Assembly (NCBI GenBank): GCA_029204225.1
Contig: CM055100.1
Span: 19,496,655 to 19,560,654 of the forward strand
Length of the DNA stretch: 64,000 bases
DNA from: Diphasiastrum complanatum
Taxonomy: Eukaryota; Streptophyta; Lycopodiopsida; Lycopodiales; Lycopodiaceae
Direction: 5' to 3'
Shown: positions 39,199 to 50,244 of the stretch, one piece after another
Layout of the letters: each line of letters begins with the position of its first letter
Numbering within the stretch: position 1 is the stretch's first letter
Translations under genes and position numbers: made by a program
The notes under the pieces: model-generated
What the model was told of the DNA's origin: nothing
The model's input: only the letters and a program-made list of their open reading frames with translations
Database searches by the model: none

Positions 39199-39960
39199 TT
39201 CACAGAAATGTGCCAAAAAGAAGATGATCTTCCTTCTAAAGAGGAGTTTCTCATATTTCAAAGTCAGCTTGGTTTTCCAAAACCAACTGTCTATTCACCA
39301 ACCTTATTGACATCGAAAGGTGGACATAATATTGATGGAGAGACAGTAATCGAGAAAGACAAAGTCGAATGCGTAAGATTTGTACCTTATGTTGTACTAG
39401 TAGATCCGTAATTTCAGATTTTATATTGGAGCTTACTTTGCATTTTTTCATTTCAGGAACTAGTTTTTCTTGCTGATTTTGCAGTTCGTCAAGAAGGGCA
39501 GAGATCTTCTCCTGAAGAATTTTCAAGAGATCATGCACTGGGGCATTACCTGAAGTTCTTCAAGAATAATGAGATAAGTGTTGCCCATTGAAAGTTTCAT
39601 CAACATGGTGATACAATGATTATGGCAATCAAGGCACTTTCTCATTTTCTTGGAGGACATAATGTCAATAGGGTGCATAAAATAATTTTTGTTAAGAAAA
39701 CTATTGCACTTAAAATTTTTATATATGGACCAGTGAATTCCATGCTCAGATCATCTCATTTTGCATTGTATGTTGCCTACGTTGATCTGAGTAAGCATGA
39801 AAACTATGAGCTCTTGGATCCGTGCGAAAGAAGGAAAATATTTCATGATTCTAAGTTGCAACTTTCATTAAAGAAAGTGTCGGAAGTACTTTGTAAAATT
39901 TTCCATTTAATATACAAAATTTCTTTGTATGTCTATTGCCTATTGGCTTGTTTAAATTTG
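39199..39960 (+). pseudogene. Unknown spliced gene, plus strand (convergent partner)
   Basis: An acceptor-like TTTTTCACAG (39189-39198) precedes MCQKEDDLPSKEEFLIFQSQ and LGFPKPTVYSPTLLTSKGGH. The frame reaches DKVEC at 39372, where a donor TGC|GTAAGAT occurs. The acceptor TTTCATTTCAG|GAACTAG (39456/39457) resumes in the same phase: ELVFLADFAVRQEGQRSSPE, then HYLKFFKNNEISVAH. One in-frame TGA (39589-39591) follows and the same frame continues MIMAIKALSHFLGGHNVNRV, YGPVNSMLRSSHFALYVAYV, LLDPCERRKIFHDSKLQLSL to about 39900. A clean splice plus a long same-frame continuation argues for a real protein gene with at least one disabling stop. I do not recognise the family. It converges on the unknown minus-strand gene. 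Confidence 0.55.
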
Positions 39961-42370
39961 CATGCTTTTTGAAATTTTTTGTAATCCATCAATTTTGTAT
40001 TATGACAAATTTGGATTCTTCTGTAAAACCATTGGAAAAGTTGCAATATATAGTTGTTCTTTGTGCTAGTCCCACCATGTTGTGTACTTTTATGAAATGT
40101 CGCTCCTGCTTGCCAATGAGATTTTTTCATTCCTTGCGATGACCATATGCTGAGACTTCCACTATTTCTTGCAAAGAATGTCGAATGATGTCATAATATG
40201 TGTTGCATGTCATAAAAACAAAATCTAAATCAGTACCAAAAGTATCTAAATCAATTGGACATATTTGTCTATAATAGTATAACATCGAAATCTTACCATA
40301 TAATGTCTTATATGATCTACACCCCATGCATTTTGAACTGCATCCACAAATTCACTGGTTGTTTTCTGTATCATTTGTACATCAGTATTTAAGAATTTAT
40401 CTTTTCTCAAGTATTTCACCGTGTTGTCTAATTTACTCCAAACTTCTATTTTGTATAGACAAGTAGAACCTTCTTCTTCGAAAACTTGAGTTGCAGCTAT
40501 TATCTCTTTCCAAACCGAGTATTGAATCTTGGATTCTTCGCTAGAATAATTTGATAAAAATCTATGAGCTTTGGATCCTCCAATGCTCAGCTTGCATGGA
40601 ATATTTCTTGTTTTACTTGATAGCTTGTCATCTTTTTTAACTTTAACATGGCCTTTATGTAAGTCTATTTTAGACAACACATCCTCTAGTCTGGAAATAG
40701 TTTCCTTCGAAGATGACTCTGGCTCGGAATTCCATGCAAAAAAAATGTGAAAATATATTATTTTTTCTATTATATGCACTTCTACATGCAATGTACAGAT
40801 ATGAACATTCTGAAGAGGACTTGGTAGTACGAGTTTCCAATTAGGATCTTCTCAATCTCTTGATATTCATGTACTCCTTGTCAAGTCTTTTGATGTCTTC
40901 ATGTAGTACAAACAAGGGTATTTAGAGTTAGCGCCATAGGATACATGAACATATATTGTAATGTCTTCGGATCTCCTGCTAAATGCCATTCTATGTTGAA
41001 AGTGCCAATTCTAGGAATATTGAGTGGATCTCCCTCCATGTGATTTTCAATGGTGGCAGGATATGACGTTCTATTAAATATCCATGAGAGAATGTCATGG
41101 TCTTCTTTCATCACCTATAAGAGAAAAAAAATGATTTTGAATCATATTAACACAAAGAATATTTTCCAAATGAAATCCATATTAGATTATCCCTATTGAA
41201 TATGTGAAGGAACTACTATACCTGAAAAGCTGCCAACCACCAAATATCATTTTCTGATTGAACACTGAAGTTGAGGCTTTCTGAGTCTTTTAAATTTGAA
41301 AGTGCTCCATTCATAATCGTAAGACTGACTCTCTCCATTTTTTGTCCTTTTATAATTTTAGACTCATCTAACTTGAGAACAACTATCAACTTGTTACTGG
41401 CATTCTCATTTGCAATACCGTGAAAATTTATGATGAATGTTAGTAACTGATTAATGTCAATAAATAGATTGTTGGAATTGTTATATGCTAGACATTTTCC
41501 TTTCGAGTAATACACTTCATTGATATAAGATGGATTACCAACTATTGTCTGCATACCTTGGTTTAACATGTCTCTGTTTTTTATAAAGATGAAATGGTCC
41601 TGGGATTGGAAACTTTTTAATACTTACCTGTGCAAATGCCTCATTTATCATTTTAAACATTGTTGCATATGCTTCTCTACTGATGCTAGAAAAATCACAT
41701 GCCCCCTAAATCTATGTAGTGTCCAATATATTTCCAACTTCATTCATAATGCTATCAGTAACTAAAGCCTTAATCTTTTTCACTTTGTTATTGTGTAACA
41801 TTGATTTCATAGAAGTCAAAATAGAACCTAGTGAGTTTCCAATGGAAACCTCATCAGCCAAATGGTCTTCAACAACCAATGTTGATCTGCATTGCAAACA
41901 TAATGTTCATAAAAATGTATATAGAGATTAGGATAGTCATAGTATTCACAACACCATAATAAACAAACCAACAGAAATTTTAAATTAATTAAATAACAAA
42001 ACTAGTGATTATGATTGAATAAAAAAGTTCAAGCACTAGACAAATATGAGATATGCATGGATTGAAGTACAGTTTTTATCTCATCGTTACTAGTTGTAAA
42101 ATCACACAAAGAAGACTGCAACATTTGGATCTCCTTCTTCTCATTTTCTTCCAAACAAGTTTTTAACTCTGTAGATATGTCTTTGCACTCCTTTGATATT
42201 TTCTTTAATTCCTCTTCCAAATAATGTATTCTATGAGCATCAAATTTTCACAGTAACCCAAAAGGCCATTTTTGCCATGACACATAGATTATTAATTGAC
42301 TCACTAAATGAAAATCCGGATGTTGCAATGAATATGGATCAATAGGATATAACTGTACAAACTCAGCCAT
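39933..42370 (-). pseudogene. Unknown multi-exon gene, minus strand; possible transposase-like protein
   Basis: Minus-strand exons in order. (1) 42370-~42029: ATG, MAEFVQLYPIDPYSLQHPDF, one TGA, then coiled coil (EEELKKISKECKDIS). (2) ~41887-41628: acceptor TTTGCAATGCAG, SLGSILTSMKSMLHNNKVKK, two stops, then GACDFSSISREAYATMFKMI and donor CAG|GTAAGT. (3) ~41572-41222: IDINQLLTFIINFHGI, VVLKLDESKIIKGQKMERVS, FSVQSENDIWWLAAFQ, donor CAG|GTATAG. (4) 41122-~40900: acceptor CTCTTATAG, VMKEDHDILSWIFNRTSYPA, FNIEWHLAGDPKTLQYMF. (5) To ~40317: after a frameshift and stops, WKLVLPSPLQNVHICTLHVE, VWKEIIAATQVFEEEG, then donor ATG|GTAAGA. (6) 40130-39933: KKSHWQAGATFHKS, LQLFQWFYRRIQ. Exon 3 to 4 splices in frame (AAFQ-VMKEDHD). 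The conserved DES, WH..GD.K and H..H motifs resemble a metal-dependent nuclease/transposase, but this is inference. Confidence 0.6.
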
Positions 42371-42402
42371 TGTTATTCTTCTAACAGTCAAGCTCTTCAC
42401 AT

Positions 42403-42870
42403 AGCCACTTTTGAATCAACTGATATGTTGTGCCATTTCAGACTTGGCCATCTTAACTTCAACAATATTCAGCAAATGTCAACTCAGAGTCTACTACAAG
42501 ATCTGCCTTCAGTCAGCAAGCCAACTTCTCCATGCGAAAGTTGTATTATCAGTTAGCATGCTAGGAGCCCCTTCAGTTCAAACTCAATTCATACATCCAA
42601 GGGCTTGCTTGACCTTGTACATATAGCGACATTTGTGGCCCAATGCAGACTGCTTTTACAAATGGAGCTCTCTATTTCCTAACCTTCATTGACGACTTCT
42701 CTCGAAGGATTGCAACCTACTATCTGAAGAACAAATCCGAAGCATTCAAGTTCTTCATGCAATTCAAGGCATCTACAGAAAACCAGACCCAGAGGAAGAT
42801 CAAGGCTCTACGTTTAGATGGTAGAGGAGAATACATTTGTCCTTGGAGTGACTATAATTGCTGTAGGTAA
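42403..42870 (+). pseudogene. Copia GAG-pre-integrase / integrase fragment, plus strand
   Basis: Frames give FRLGHLNFNNIQQMSTQSLL (integrase zinc region HLN..) and MQTAFTNGALYFLTFIDDFS, RRIATYYLKNKSEAFKFFMQ, FKASTENQTQRKIKALRLDG, RGEYIC: the integrase core, with DDFSR and the second-Asp region as LRLDGRGEY. Frames are broken between these blocks and the sequence ends at about 42870, where an opposite-strand Copia fragment follows. Confidence 0.85.
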
Positions 42871-43099
42871 CACTTTTTAAAAGTGTGTAGTCTGGGCGGA
42901 TTTGTCTTCTTTTGCCACCAGTTCTTCTTTATCAGAGAAGGACTGATTTGATCGGGAATTGAATTTAACTTCTTCCAATTTTTCCTTCAATTGTTTATAT
43001 TCTATCACTAGTGGTTAGAGGTACTGAAGCTGGAAGGAGTTAATTATATTTTGTGAACATTCTTCCAAGCTACTGGATCGATTCTATACTTTTCAGGTA

Positions 43100-44220
43100 G
43101 TGTGGCTACCTCTGTAGCAGATGCTGAGAGTTTTCGTTGCTTGGATGTACTTCATGACCTTTGTTAGTTTCTTCCAATGTTGACAGGAACTGACTGAGTG
43201 TACTGATCGAATATGCAAGGTCTGGTCGTATGCAGATCATTGCGTACGTCAGTGAGCCGATGATGGATTGAAACGGGTAGCGCTTCATCTCATCTTTTTC
43301 TTTCTCAGTTTGAGGAGACTGTTCCTTTGATAGCTTTAGTCCAGGGTCGAGTGGAAAGAGACTTAGTTTGCAGTTGGCCATTCCATACTTCTCCAGCATG
43401 TTGTTGAGATACTGTTGCTGACTGATAAAGATCAATCTACTGGGTCGATTTCATTGAATTTGAATTCCGAGACAAGAGTGGGCTGGACCAGTCATCTTGT
43501 ATTCCTGGGCCACCATGCATTATGTATCCTTCATCAGATTCATATTGTTACTGAATAACAGTGTATCATCTACACAGAGAGTGGTGATGATGAAGTAATC
43601 TGATACAAACTTGAAGTAGACATTCAAGTTTGCTGAGTTTGGAGTAAAACCATTCTCTATCAGAAATGCGTTGATCTTATGGAACCAGGCTCTGGGTGAC
43701 TATTTCAGCCCATAGAGCACCTTGTGGATTTTGCATATAAGGTGTTGTTGCTTGCCGTTGAGTTCGTATCCCTCTGGTTGCGTCCTCTTCAATGGTTCCA
43801 TTGAAGAAAGTGGTCTGGACATCCATATGGTGGACTTCAAGATCTGCCACAGCTGCAAAGAAGAGGAGTAGGCGAATCGAAGCATGTTTGACAACTGGGC
43901 TGAAGGTTTCTAAGTAATCAAGATCTTGAATCTGGAAAAAGCCTTTGGCAACTAGCCTGGCCTTGTAACAATTTAGTCTTCCTTCAGCATCGTACTTTGC
44001 CTTGAATATCCATTTGCATGAAATTGGTTTCCATTCCTTTGGCAGCTCAGTGAGTGTCCATGTTTGATTTTGCATAAGAGAATCGAATTCGGTGTCCATC
44101 ACTGCTTTCCACTGGTCAGCATCAGCAGTAGACATTGCCTCAAAAATGGTGGTTGGTTCTTGCACAAAGTAGTAGGCCGAATCATCCATAAATCTAGATG
44201 GAGGTTGTTTGGACCTGTTT
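43100..44220 (-). pseudogene. Copia reverse transcriptase fragment, minus strand
   Basis: The minus-strand ORF at 44189-43677 gives WKAVMDTEFDSLMQNQTWTL, TELPKEWKPISCKWIFKAKY, RLVAKGFFQIQDLDYLETFS and VHHMDVQTTFFNGTIEED. Other frames continue KIHKVLYGLK and the catalytic CVDDTLLFSNN (YVDD changed to CVDD); then 43435-43106 gives MIFISQQQYLNNMLEKYGMA and IIGSLTYAMICIRPDLAYSI. At least two frameshifts and a substituted catalytic Tyr. It lies head to head with the integrase fragment at 42403. Confidence 0.9.
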
Positions 44221-44259
44221 GACCTTCTGGATTGAACTATAGTGTGTTAGAAAAATCAA

Positions 44260-45790
44260 AAATAGTATTCTACTTGCTCTCGATGAGCATATGAATAAAT
44301 TAGATGCTATAAAACTTTTTGACATTGGCACATTGTTATTCTGACACTAGTCAAGCCTTGAAAACCTATGTTCTTGTCAGTAAAGAATTACTATGGCATC
44401 AAAAATCAGGACACTTGAATCATACATCTATGTCGAACATGTCTAAACAATCCCTAGTACTTGATCTTGAATATCCAACCAACAAAGTCGACTTCCCTAT
44501 CTGTCATAGCTACATCCTTGGAAAGCAGACTAGGATTTCTTTTAAAAAGAGTCATAGGCATGCAACAAAAGATGTTTTAGATGTTGTTCATTCAGATATG
44601 TGTGGTCCAATGCAAACTCCGTCATTGCTTGATGCGAAGTATTTTATTACCTTTATTCGAGAAGAACAATTGTTTATTTTATTAAGCGGAAATCGGAGGC
44701 TTTCAAAATATTTTGACAATTCAAAGAGCATGCATAAAATCAAACTAATAAAAATACTAAGATCCGACAATGGGGGAGAATATAACTCTATCAAATTCAA
44801 GGAGTATTGCCTTAGCAATGACATTGAGCAACAATATATTACCTCCTTTTCAACTCAGTCGAATGGACTTGTAGAGAAAAAGAACAGAACCTTAGTCGAA
44901 TCGGCAAAGTGCATGCTAGCTCATGCGACACTTTCAAAGTCCTTCTAGGCTGAAGCTGTTTTCAATGCAGCTTATATTCAGAACAGATGTCCTACTAAAG
45001 GTCTATTAGACAAATCGCCGTATGAAGTTTGGACAGGTTCCAAACCATCATTATTGAACTTACGAGTTTTTGGATGTATCGCTTATACACAAATATCGCA
45101 AGATCTCAGGAAGAAGCTTGACTTCCAGAGTATCAAGTCTATTTTCATCAGCTACACTACTTCAGATAAAGCTTATAAGTTGTATGATCTTGTCAAATCG
45201 AAGATATTCACTAGCCGAGATGTCATTTTTATCGAAGATTAGTTTATCGACCTCAAAGGTAAAGGCAACGCATATAGTCGAACAATCGGACTCTCCCGAG
45301 TTATTAAACTCTTTAGTTCCAAAGTCGACTATTCCTATTGAAGGTCCTAGCTCGTCTACCCCAGACGATTAGCAATGAATCCGAAGAAGATGATGTTGCA
45401 ATTCAGCGACTACAGCTATGATGAAAATAATCAACTTCATTAATTACCCAGAAGATCTACAAGAGTCAACAGACCACCTATAAGGTATTGACAAGTCTGC
45501 AGCTTACCTTGTTCAGGATTGGACTACTATCGAAGAGACACTCAGTCAGCCCGATTCTGATCTCTGGAAAGAAACTATGGATAAAGAGTATTCATCTCTT
45601 ATCAGAACCAGACTTGGACTATTGTCGAATTATCTGCCAGTAGCAATGTAGTTGATTGCAAATGGTTATTCAAAATCAAGTACAAGGCAGATGGAAGTAT
45701 CGATTGATGAAAGGCTCAACTTGTCGCCAAAGGATTTTCTCAAGTACATAACGTCAACTACACTGAGACATTCAGTCCAGTAGTTAAACA
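44260..45790 (+). pseudogene. Copia integrase and start of RT, plus strand
   Basis: The ORF at 44319-44948 gives LLWHQKSGHLNHTSMSNMSK (zinc region), VLDVVHSDMCGPMQ (first Asp), IKILRSDNGGEYNSIKFKEY (second Asp) and STQSNGLVEKKNRTLVESAK (Glu). A TAG follows (FQ to F*), then AEAVFNAAYIQNRCPTKGLL, LNLRVFGCIAYTQISQDLRK and VKSKIFTSRDVIFIED. RT starts in broken frames at 45541-45790 (VDCKWLFKIKYKADGS, LVAKGFSQVHNVNYTETFSP, VVKHS). It stops at about 45790; the RNase H of what is probably the same element resumes at 50245. Confidence 0.88.
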
Positions 45791-45794
45791 TTCT

Positions 45795-46684
45795 TTGTGC
45801 ACTGCACCATATGTACTTGCTGCCATATATCAAATCTTACCTTTTAACCTACAATTTGTTCAAGAAGAGGAAACTCAAGAGGAAAGGAATTTTCAAGTAA
45901 AACAAGAAAAAAATCATTCTAAAAAAATGAGAAAAAGACCAAAGGAAAAAAAAAGAGTATATTTTTCAAACAGTGAAGAAGAAGATGATGATGAGGTGGA
46001 AACAACTCCTCCATTATCTAAAGAAAGAAAGAAACCAACAATACAACAATAGCAACCTAAAGAAGTCTCGTCCCCTTTATTGAAGAACATGCCAAAGAGA
46101 GCTAGAGTGTCTTGGGATAGATATAGTATGGTAGCTAAACTACAAAATGAGGTGGATACTCTGAAAAGAGAAGTAAATCTATCCCAACAGACTATAAAAA
46201 AGCTAAAGGAGGAAAATGAAAAATTAAAGTTGATGGATACTCAGAAAATCCATGAAGTATTTAAGATTGAAAACACCTTGTTATGTGGATCAAAGAGAGA
46301 AAAGAGAAGACAACAATGACGAAAGCTAAAGAAAGCTATTTTAATCAAATAATATTATCTAAAGATGCTAGAATTTCTCAATTTAAAGTGGATTTGGATT
46401 ATAAAAAACAATTGGTAAAAAAATATAGTGTACATCTCACTCCTCTATCTCCTACCTCTATTGTAGCTTCGCCACATATCATACATGAGGAATTTGTGGG
46501 TTTACCTATTGTTGATGTTGCTATTGTACTTTTACATGTACCTACTCCTCTTGATATTGTTGCTACTTCTACTGATGTTGCTATATTTACCATTGATGAT
46601 GCTACTTCTACTGATGATGCTATATTTACCATTGATGTTGCTACTTTTGTTGATGTTGTTATTGTTAAAATTGGCAAAAGCTAA
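45795..46684 (+). other. Unrecognised charged coiled-coil ORFs
   Basis: Three overlapping plus-strand ORFs (45795-46052, 46080-46319, 46283-46684). They contain acidic and basic stretches (KKRVYFSNSEEEDDDEVETT), a coiled coil (KLQNEVDTLKREVNLSQQTI, KKLKEENEKLKL) and a repetitive tail (DVAIFTIDDATSTDDAIFTI). They begin exactly where Copia RT homology stops, so they probably belong to an inserted element or a captured gene piece. One stop and a frame change separate them. Function unknown. Confidence 0.4.
46557..46670. repeat. 48-bp minisatellite
   Basis: GTTGCTACTTCTACTGATGTT...ATATTTACCATTGATGATGC repeats about 2.4 times with a period of 48 bp (16 codons) at the end of the unrecognised ORF. 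Confidence 0.85.
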
Positions 46685-46722
46685 CTTGATCAAATCTTGT
46701 AAATACCATTATGAGTAGTACA

Positions 46723-47510
46723 TGTCACCATTAGACATGTGTGGAGCCTGCTCCCATGTGTGAAATAAATGCATTTATCATTTAGATGAGTCATATAGGT
46801 TGTAGTTACCATTTCATTTGAGATCTAGTGCTAAAATGGCCAAAATCTAGTTTTCTAGCTATATGCCACTTGGCATCAGTTTATTGGTAGGAAAAGCTAT
46901 TTCACATGGATAGGAGTGATCTCACACGTGCCAAGGATTGCTCACATGTGTGAAAACATCAGTAGTAGGTGAGATTCAACTTGTAGTAGATATTTGTGCA
47001 AGTCCCTATAAATTAGGAAAATTGCCTAAAATCAAGGGAGGTGGCTATAAGTTAGGAAACTTGGTCCATGTGCCATATTGATGATTATTGGTGGATCCTT
47101 TGATGAGTAGGCACTCTCACACATGCCAAATCAGCTGAGTAAGCATCAGCTCTTGTGTATATATGGTGGCTCATTTGGCCATAGTTGACAAGAAAGCTAA
47201 ATCTTGGTTTTGGTGCATTTCTTGAGTAATCTTTCCATTTGTCTTGTGATTTTATGCTTCTAATGGTTTCTAAGCTTAGTGTACTTCATTATTTTCTGGT
47301 AGTCCGTACTCTGACAGGTATTCACACGTGTGAAACCAGCAAGTACAAGTTTTGATCATATTTGATTGTTCTTGTTAGATTTGTTGATGTAGATTTGATC
47401 TAGTGCTATCTAATCTTGTGTAGATTGGTAGATCAATCTAATCTAACACCCAATCACACTTGTGGATCTGATTTGGATCCATTCTTGGTCCTTTTTGCTA
47501 TACTTTGACA
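46723..47510 (+). repeat. LTR of a Copia-type element with a non-coding interior
   Basis: TGTCACCATTAG to TATACTTTGACA, 788 bp, with 5-bp inverted ends TGTCA/TGACA, directly followed by a perfect TGGTATCAGAGC PBS. A TATA-like TGTATATATGG is at about 47155. The palindromic words CACATGTGTGAAA/CACACGTGTGAAA recur (46754, 46930, 46950, 47322) and also occur in the intact Copia LTR. The left end is inferred from the inverted ends. Confidence 0.75.
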
Positions 47511-47522
47511 TGGTATCAGAGC
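47511..47522 (+). other. Primer binding site
   Basis: TGGTATCAGAGC, identical to the PBS at 28111, follows the LTR end TTTGACA without a gap. Confidence 0.92.
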
Positions 47523-49130
47523 CAAGTACAAGTGCATTTAAGGCATTGATCTAAACTATACCCAAATTGGCAGGTTTTTGGAAACAATCTAATATTGAGG
47601 TAGTGAGTGAGGTTGAATGGATAGCTAGAACTATCATATTTGTACCAAATCTTGCTGTGGGATTCAAGTGTACTTTCCACACGTGTGGGGTGTACAAGAC
47701 CTGTTTTTTACAATAAAATTCAGTTTGGTGCATTTTGAGCTTCATACACCCAATTTTGAGTCAATTTAGTGCATGTTTCAAGCTTTCACTTGCATTTTTC
47801 TATTCCATTGATTTGTTCTTGGTTTAGATCGATCATATAGATGGATTAAAGCTTGTTTACAGTACATTGAAGTTGATTCTCTGATTTTTTGAGTGTACAT
47901 TGAAGTTGAGAGAGAAAGAGTGCTATAAACCAAAGATTAAGGAGTGATTTGCAAGGGGAGTGATTAAAATCCATTATACCTTCATTCTAGATTTGTTCAA
48001 GAGTGAAAGGGCTGAGTCTAGAAGCATCTAAATGCTAGAAGACACTCTTGGATCAGTCCTCCAAGTGAAATCTTAGTGAATTTCTAAAGCACAAACACTC
48101 ATAAAGGCAAAATCTACCTATGTGATAAGAATTGTTGGCAAGTACTAGGAGAAAAATTTGAGATCCAAATCACATTGTTCACCTCTACTCAAGTGTGTGA
48201 GTGTTTTTTTTGGCTTGAATTAAGCAATAAAGGTGAGTGAGGCATATGTGTTGTGGTTCATCCAAAATTTCCAAGAGATCCTTCCTTTGTAGAGGGCAAG
48301 AACTAGTAACTCAATTCTTGACTTTGGTGGAAAATTTGTCTTCTTCATTGTGATCAAATCTTGCTAAGTGGCATTAGCTCTTTGTAAGCACATATCTTAG
48401 TGAGAGAGAAGTACATTTCTGGAAATTTGAATTTCATTCCAACTCTAAAGAGGTAGAGTCATTGGTACTTGGTGGAGTCCAATAGGGGTGAATGAATTCA
48501 ATTTTTTGAGCAAAATTTTGACATTATATGTATGAAACTCAAATAAGTCCTATTCAACTTTCTTTGTGAGAGTGTGAGGGTCAAGTTGTGATCCCATTGG
48601 GAGTCTAGAACATGGAGGAGTCCATATTTGAGTGTTCATGCATGGTTGGGATCTTTGTGAATCTCTAGATGTCTAAATTTTAAGCTTGGTGAAAAATTAT
48701 TGACATAGATTGTTATCAAACCATTTCATGTCCATTCCAAATCTCAAGAGTGAGATTCTTTGGGTCAAGAGGGATTCCAAAAGGGGTGATTGGATTTGAT
48801 CTTTGTGTGTTTGAATCAAGTATACATGTCAAGTTTTTGTGATCTAGTGTAGATCCTTTTTTGTGAAAATTAGGAGTTTAATTTGTTGTCAAATCAAATC
48901 AAATTCAATCCAAATCTCAAGAGTGAGATTATTTGGGAAAAGAGTGAATCTAGAAGGAGTGACTAAGTTTGATTTTCAAGTATTTGAAACAAAACCCATA
49001 TTTTGTTCAAGAATCTCAAAAGTTGAGAGAAATAGTCAAGAGAAAAGGAAAATCTAGGTGTCAAAATCTTTTCAAATCCATTCCAACTCTCAAGAGGAAG
49101 GCCCCTTAACCTGTGGACAGGCCCTTGAAA
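47523..49130 (+). mobile_element. Long non-coding leader of the 46723 element, partly 173-bp repeats
   Basis: No gag or pol follows the PBS. From 48439 the phrase CCAA(A/C)TCTCAAGAG recurs at 48737, 48910 and 49083 (spacing 173 and 173), each within a conserved context (GTGAGATT(C/A)TTTGGG(T/A)(C/A)AAGAG...GAATC...GGAGTGA). The element is probably a non-autonomous derivative, or coding sequence was lost to the right. Confidence 0.7.
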
Positions 49131-49734
49131 CTTAAGTCAAAACAAAAAGACTGAGGTGATTTTCATTGTTTATCACTGTTTTTACTCATGTCCTAAATCA
49201 CTTCATAATATATATAGAAGATGAGTAAACGTTATTTTGTGGCTATGACTGGAATTAAAGAATGGGAATCTGTTTAGTTCATTTATACCAAATGTGCAAT
49301 GCAGTAAAATATGACTAACGGATTTACCTTCTGCAGTAAGAATTATAGTTTTACAATCAGTAATAATTCACTGATTTACTATTTGAGGTAAAATACAGTC
49401 AACATGAGAAATATTTAGATTTTGTTTTGTTTTCACAAAATATTCTATAGGCTTAAAAAGAACTAAAATTACTATGTATCTTCAAAGGGGTATAACTTTA
49501 AATCCGTAACTCGGATCTTAATCATTCAAAAAAGGTAAACTGCTCTTTAAAATCCAAAGAGTACAATAAAATTGAGAAAATTGTCGTTAAATAGAATTTT
49601 ATGGTAGTTTTCTCAGTTTGAGTGATTGATTATGTTTAATAAATACAGTTGAACTTTACAAGCATAATAAATCACATATTGCTAAAAAACATGGAGAAGC
49701 TATTGCTCAAAGTGGTTGAAAAACGCCATTAGAG

Positions 49735-49768
<34 letters not shown>

Positions 49769-50240
49769 CCAAAACCATATACATTAGCATGACAAGGCCA
49801 TTGAAAAAGATGGTTACTTTTGAATGGGATGCATCTTAAAAATAATTGATGAAAGTATGAAATTTACTAATGTGAGTGGATGATCAAACTAAATATTCTC
49901 TATTGAATTGTAATGAAAATGATTACATACAAATCATCAAAATGGAATATCCTTTCACATGAAAATTCTAAAAGATAATATTTGCCACAATACAAAGATG
50001 ACTATCAACAGTAATCCTTATGGAGTAAGGAATTATAAATGACTAATTGGGATCTATCTACTTCTAAAGCAATATCCGAACTAGAAACCCGATGACTGGC
50101 TTCATAATCATACAAAACTCAGCTATAGTGTTATGAACACTATTAAGCAACACACCAAACGTACCACATTACTCAACAAAGGTATCTCCATAATACTCTT
50201 ATCAGATATAGTCTAATTAATTGCAAAGAAGCTCACTCAC
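49131..50240. other. No gene recognised; AT repeat
   Basis: AT-rich DNA with a (TA)n run at about 49736-49767. There is no readable protein. Some of it may be the remains of the Copia RT middle expected between 45790 and 50245, but no RT motif could be read. Confidence 0.4.
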
Positions 50241-50244
50241 CAAT

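Noticed and set aside
39251-39538. Minus-strand 95-codon ORF starting MHDLLKILQEKISALLDELQ
   Set aside because: It overlaps the better supported plus-strand spliced frame and lacks splice signals, though its coiled-coil look means it cannot be fully excluded.
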